From positions 1-5,927 of the forward strand of contig JAISDR010000265.1 of NCBI GenBank assembly GCA_031264645.1: 5,927 nucleotides of DNA. Reading direction: 5' to 3'. Within the stretch, counting starts at the first letter, position 1; the number at the start of each line of letters is the position of its first letter. The position numbers were made by a program, and so were the translations under genes. The notes below the pieces were generated by a model. It made no database searches, had not been told where the DNA came from, and saw nothing but the letters and a program-made list of their open reading frames with translations. This stretch comes from Prevotellaceae bacterium. Lineage in GTDB: Bacteria > Bacteroidota > Bacteroidia > Bacteroidales > UBA932. Below, piece by piece: positions 5,517-5,927 of the stretch.

Positions 5517-5927
5517 TTACTGCAAGGTGTAGATTTTTGGCAGAGCATCTACTGTATCAATACCGTTTGCGGGCAGAAACGAAGTGGTTACGGACAGTGT
5601 TTCGCCGGATTTTGCTCCGGGTAATTCCGTTTCCGTATCTCCATTTTCGACCCTGAGCGTTCTCGTAACCGGATTATCGGGATCCGTATAATCCGTATAC
5701 TGCACTGTAGTGTACTGAATTTCCGAAGACGATACAGCCGTCCATGTAATTTTCGCGACGCTTACCGAAGCAGCATCCCTGTTTTGCAAAAAGGAGATGT
5801 ATTTGTCGCCGTATACTGTTACGGAACGCGACACCGGCAGAGAGCGGTGTCCGTCGTCGTCTTTGGTAACAAATTCGAACACATAGCCGCTTTCGGGAAG
5901 ATTCAGTTCCGTTTCAGCCTGTATGCT
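5517..5927 (-). CDS. DUF4998-like protein (partial, C-terminal 136 residues)
   Basis: The frame is open from the right edge to a TAA at 5519-5517, so the N-terminus lies outside the window; a GTG at 5882 is only an internal valine. Visible features fit the C-terminal half of DUF4998 proteins, which as I recall are mostly exported Bacteroidota lipoproteins of unknown function. They include NLPESGYVFEFVTKDDDGHRS (9-29), SVTVYGDKYISFLQNRDA (35-52), a KITWTAVSSSEIQYTTVQY strand pair (58-76), and an ending SFLPANGIDTVDALPKIYTLQ (116-136). The segment is rich in Thr, Ser and Val in alternating pattern, as expected for beta-sandwich folds. QYTDYTDPDNP (75-85) is a small loop with a repeated YTD. The lipoprotein signal that would confirm cell-surface location is not in view. 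Family assignment is good; the function is unknown. Confidence 0.75.
   Translation of the reverse strand, partial: SIQAETELNLPESGYVFEFVTKDDDGHRSLPVSRSVTVYGDKYISFLQNRDAASVSVAKITWTAVSSSEIQYTTVQYTDYTDPDNPVTRTLRVENGDTETELPGAKSGETLSVTTSFLPANGIDTVDALPKIYTLQ

Noticed and set aside
5373..5624. Plus-strand open frame of 83 codons right of panB
   Set aside because: It runs through the inverted repeat, the terminator hairpin and into the antisense of the DUF4998-like gene; the product resembles no protein family.

Overview
The window looks like a chromosomal segment from a member of the Bacteroidota, most likely order Bacteroidales. Three signs point there. The partial V-type ATPase subunit B has a Bacteroidales-like N-terminus. 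One intergenic region holds a near-ideal Bacteroidota promoter (TTTG, 18 bp, TAnnTTTG). The right edge carries the C-terminal part of a DUF4998-type protein, a family I know almost only from this phylum. Gene starts are preceded by A/T-rich sequence rather than Shine-Dalgarno motifs, which also fits.

Layout. Bases 1-2867 hold a minus-strand run, in transcription order: rhaD (rhamnulose-1-phosphate aldolase), a class-3-like aldehyde dehydrogenase, and atpB (V-type ATPase subunit B, cut by the left edge). Gaps are 48 and 24 bp. A 157-bp divergent intergenic region (2868-3024) follows. Bases 3025-5225 hold a plus-strand run: a cysteine-synthase-like gene, a YqeY/GatB-like gene and panB. The last two overlap by one base (TAATG). 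Bases 5226-5516 are non-coding and contain a 17-bp inverted repeat built from CACAGATT units, then a strong hairpin, probably the terminator of the gene to its right. Bases 5517-5927 hold the 3' part of a minus-strand DUF4998-like gene.

How the genes may work together. RhaD splits L-rhamnulose-1-phosphate into dihydroxyacetone phosphate and L-lactaldehyde. The adjacent dehydrogenase could oxidise the lactaldehyde to lactate; this is inferred from position. PanB catalyses the first committed step of pantothenate synthesis.

The most unusual item is the cysteine-synthase-like gene. The fold type II backbone is recognisable from end to end, yet every PLP-contact motif is altered. The Schiff-base lysine aligns with Phe59, the TSGNTG loop is replaced, the GTGGT phosphate loop is gone, and about 26 residues that include the GIGAGF segment are missing. 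The frame is intact and sits behind a good promoter, so it looks like a maintained pseudoenzyme rather than a decaying gene. Its role is unknown. Linkage to panB makes a cysteine/CoA-related regulatory or scaffold role a testable idea and no more than that. All alignments were made by eye from memory of the families.
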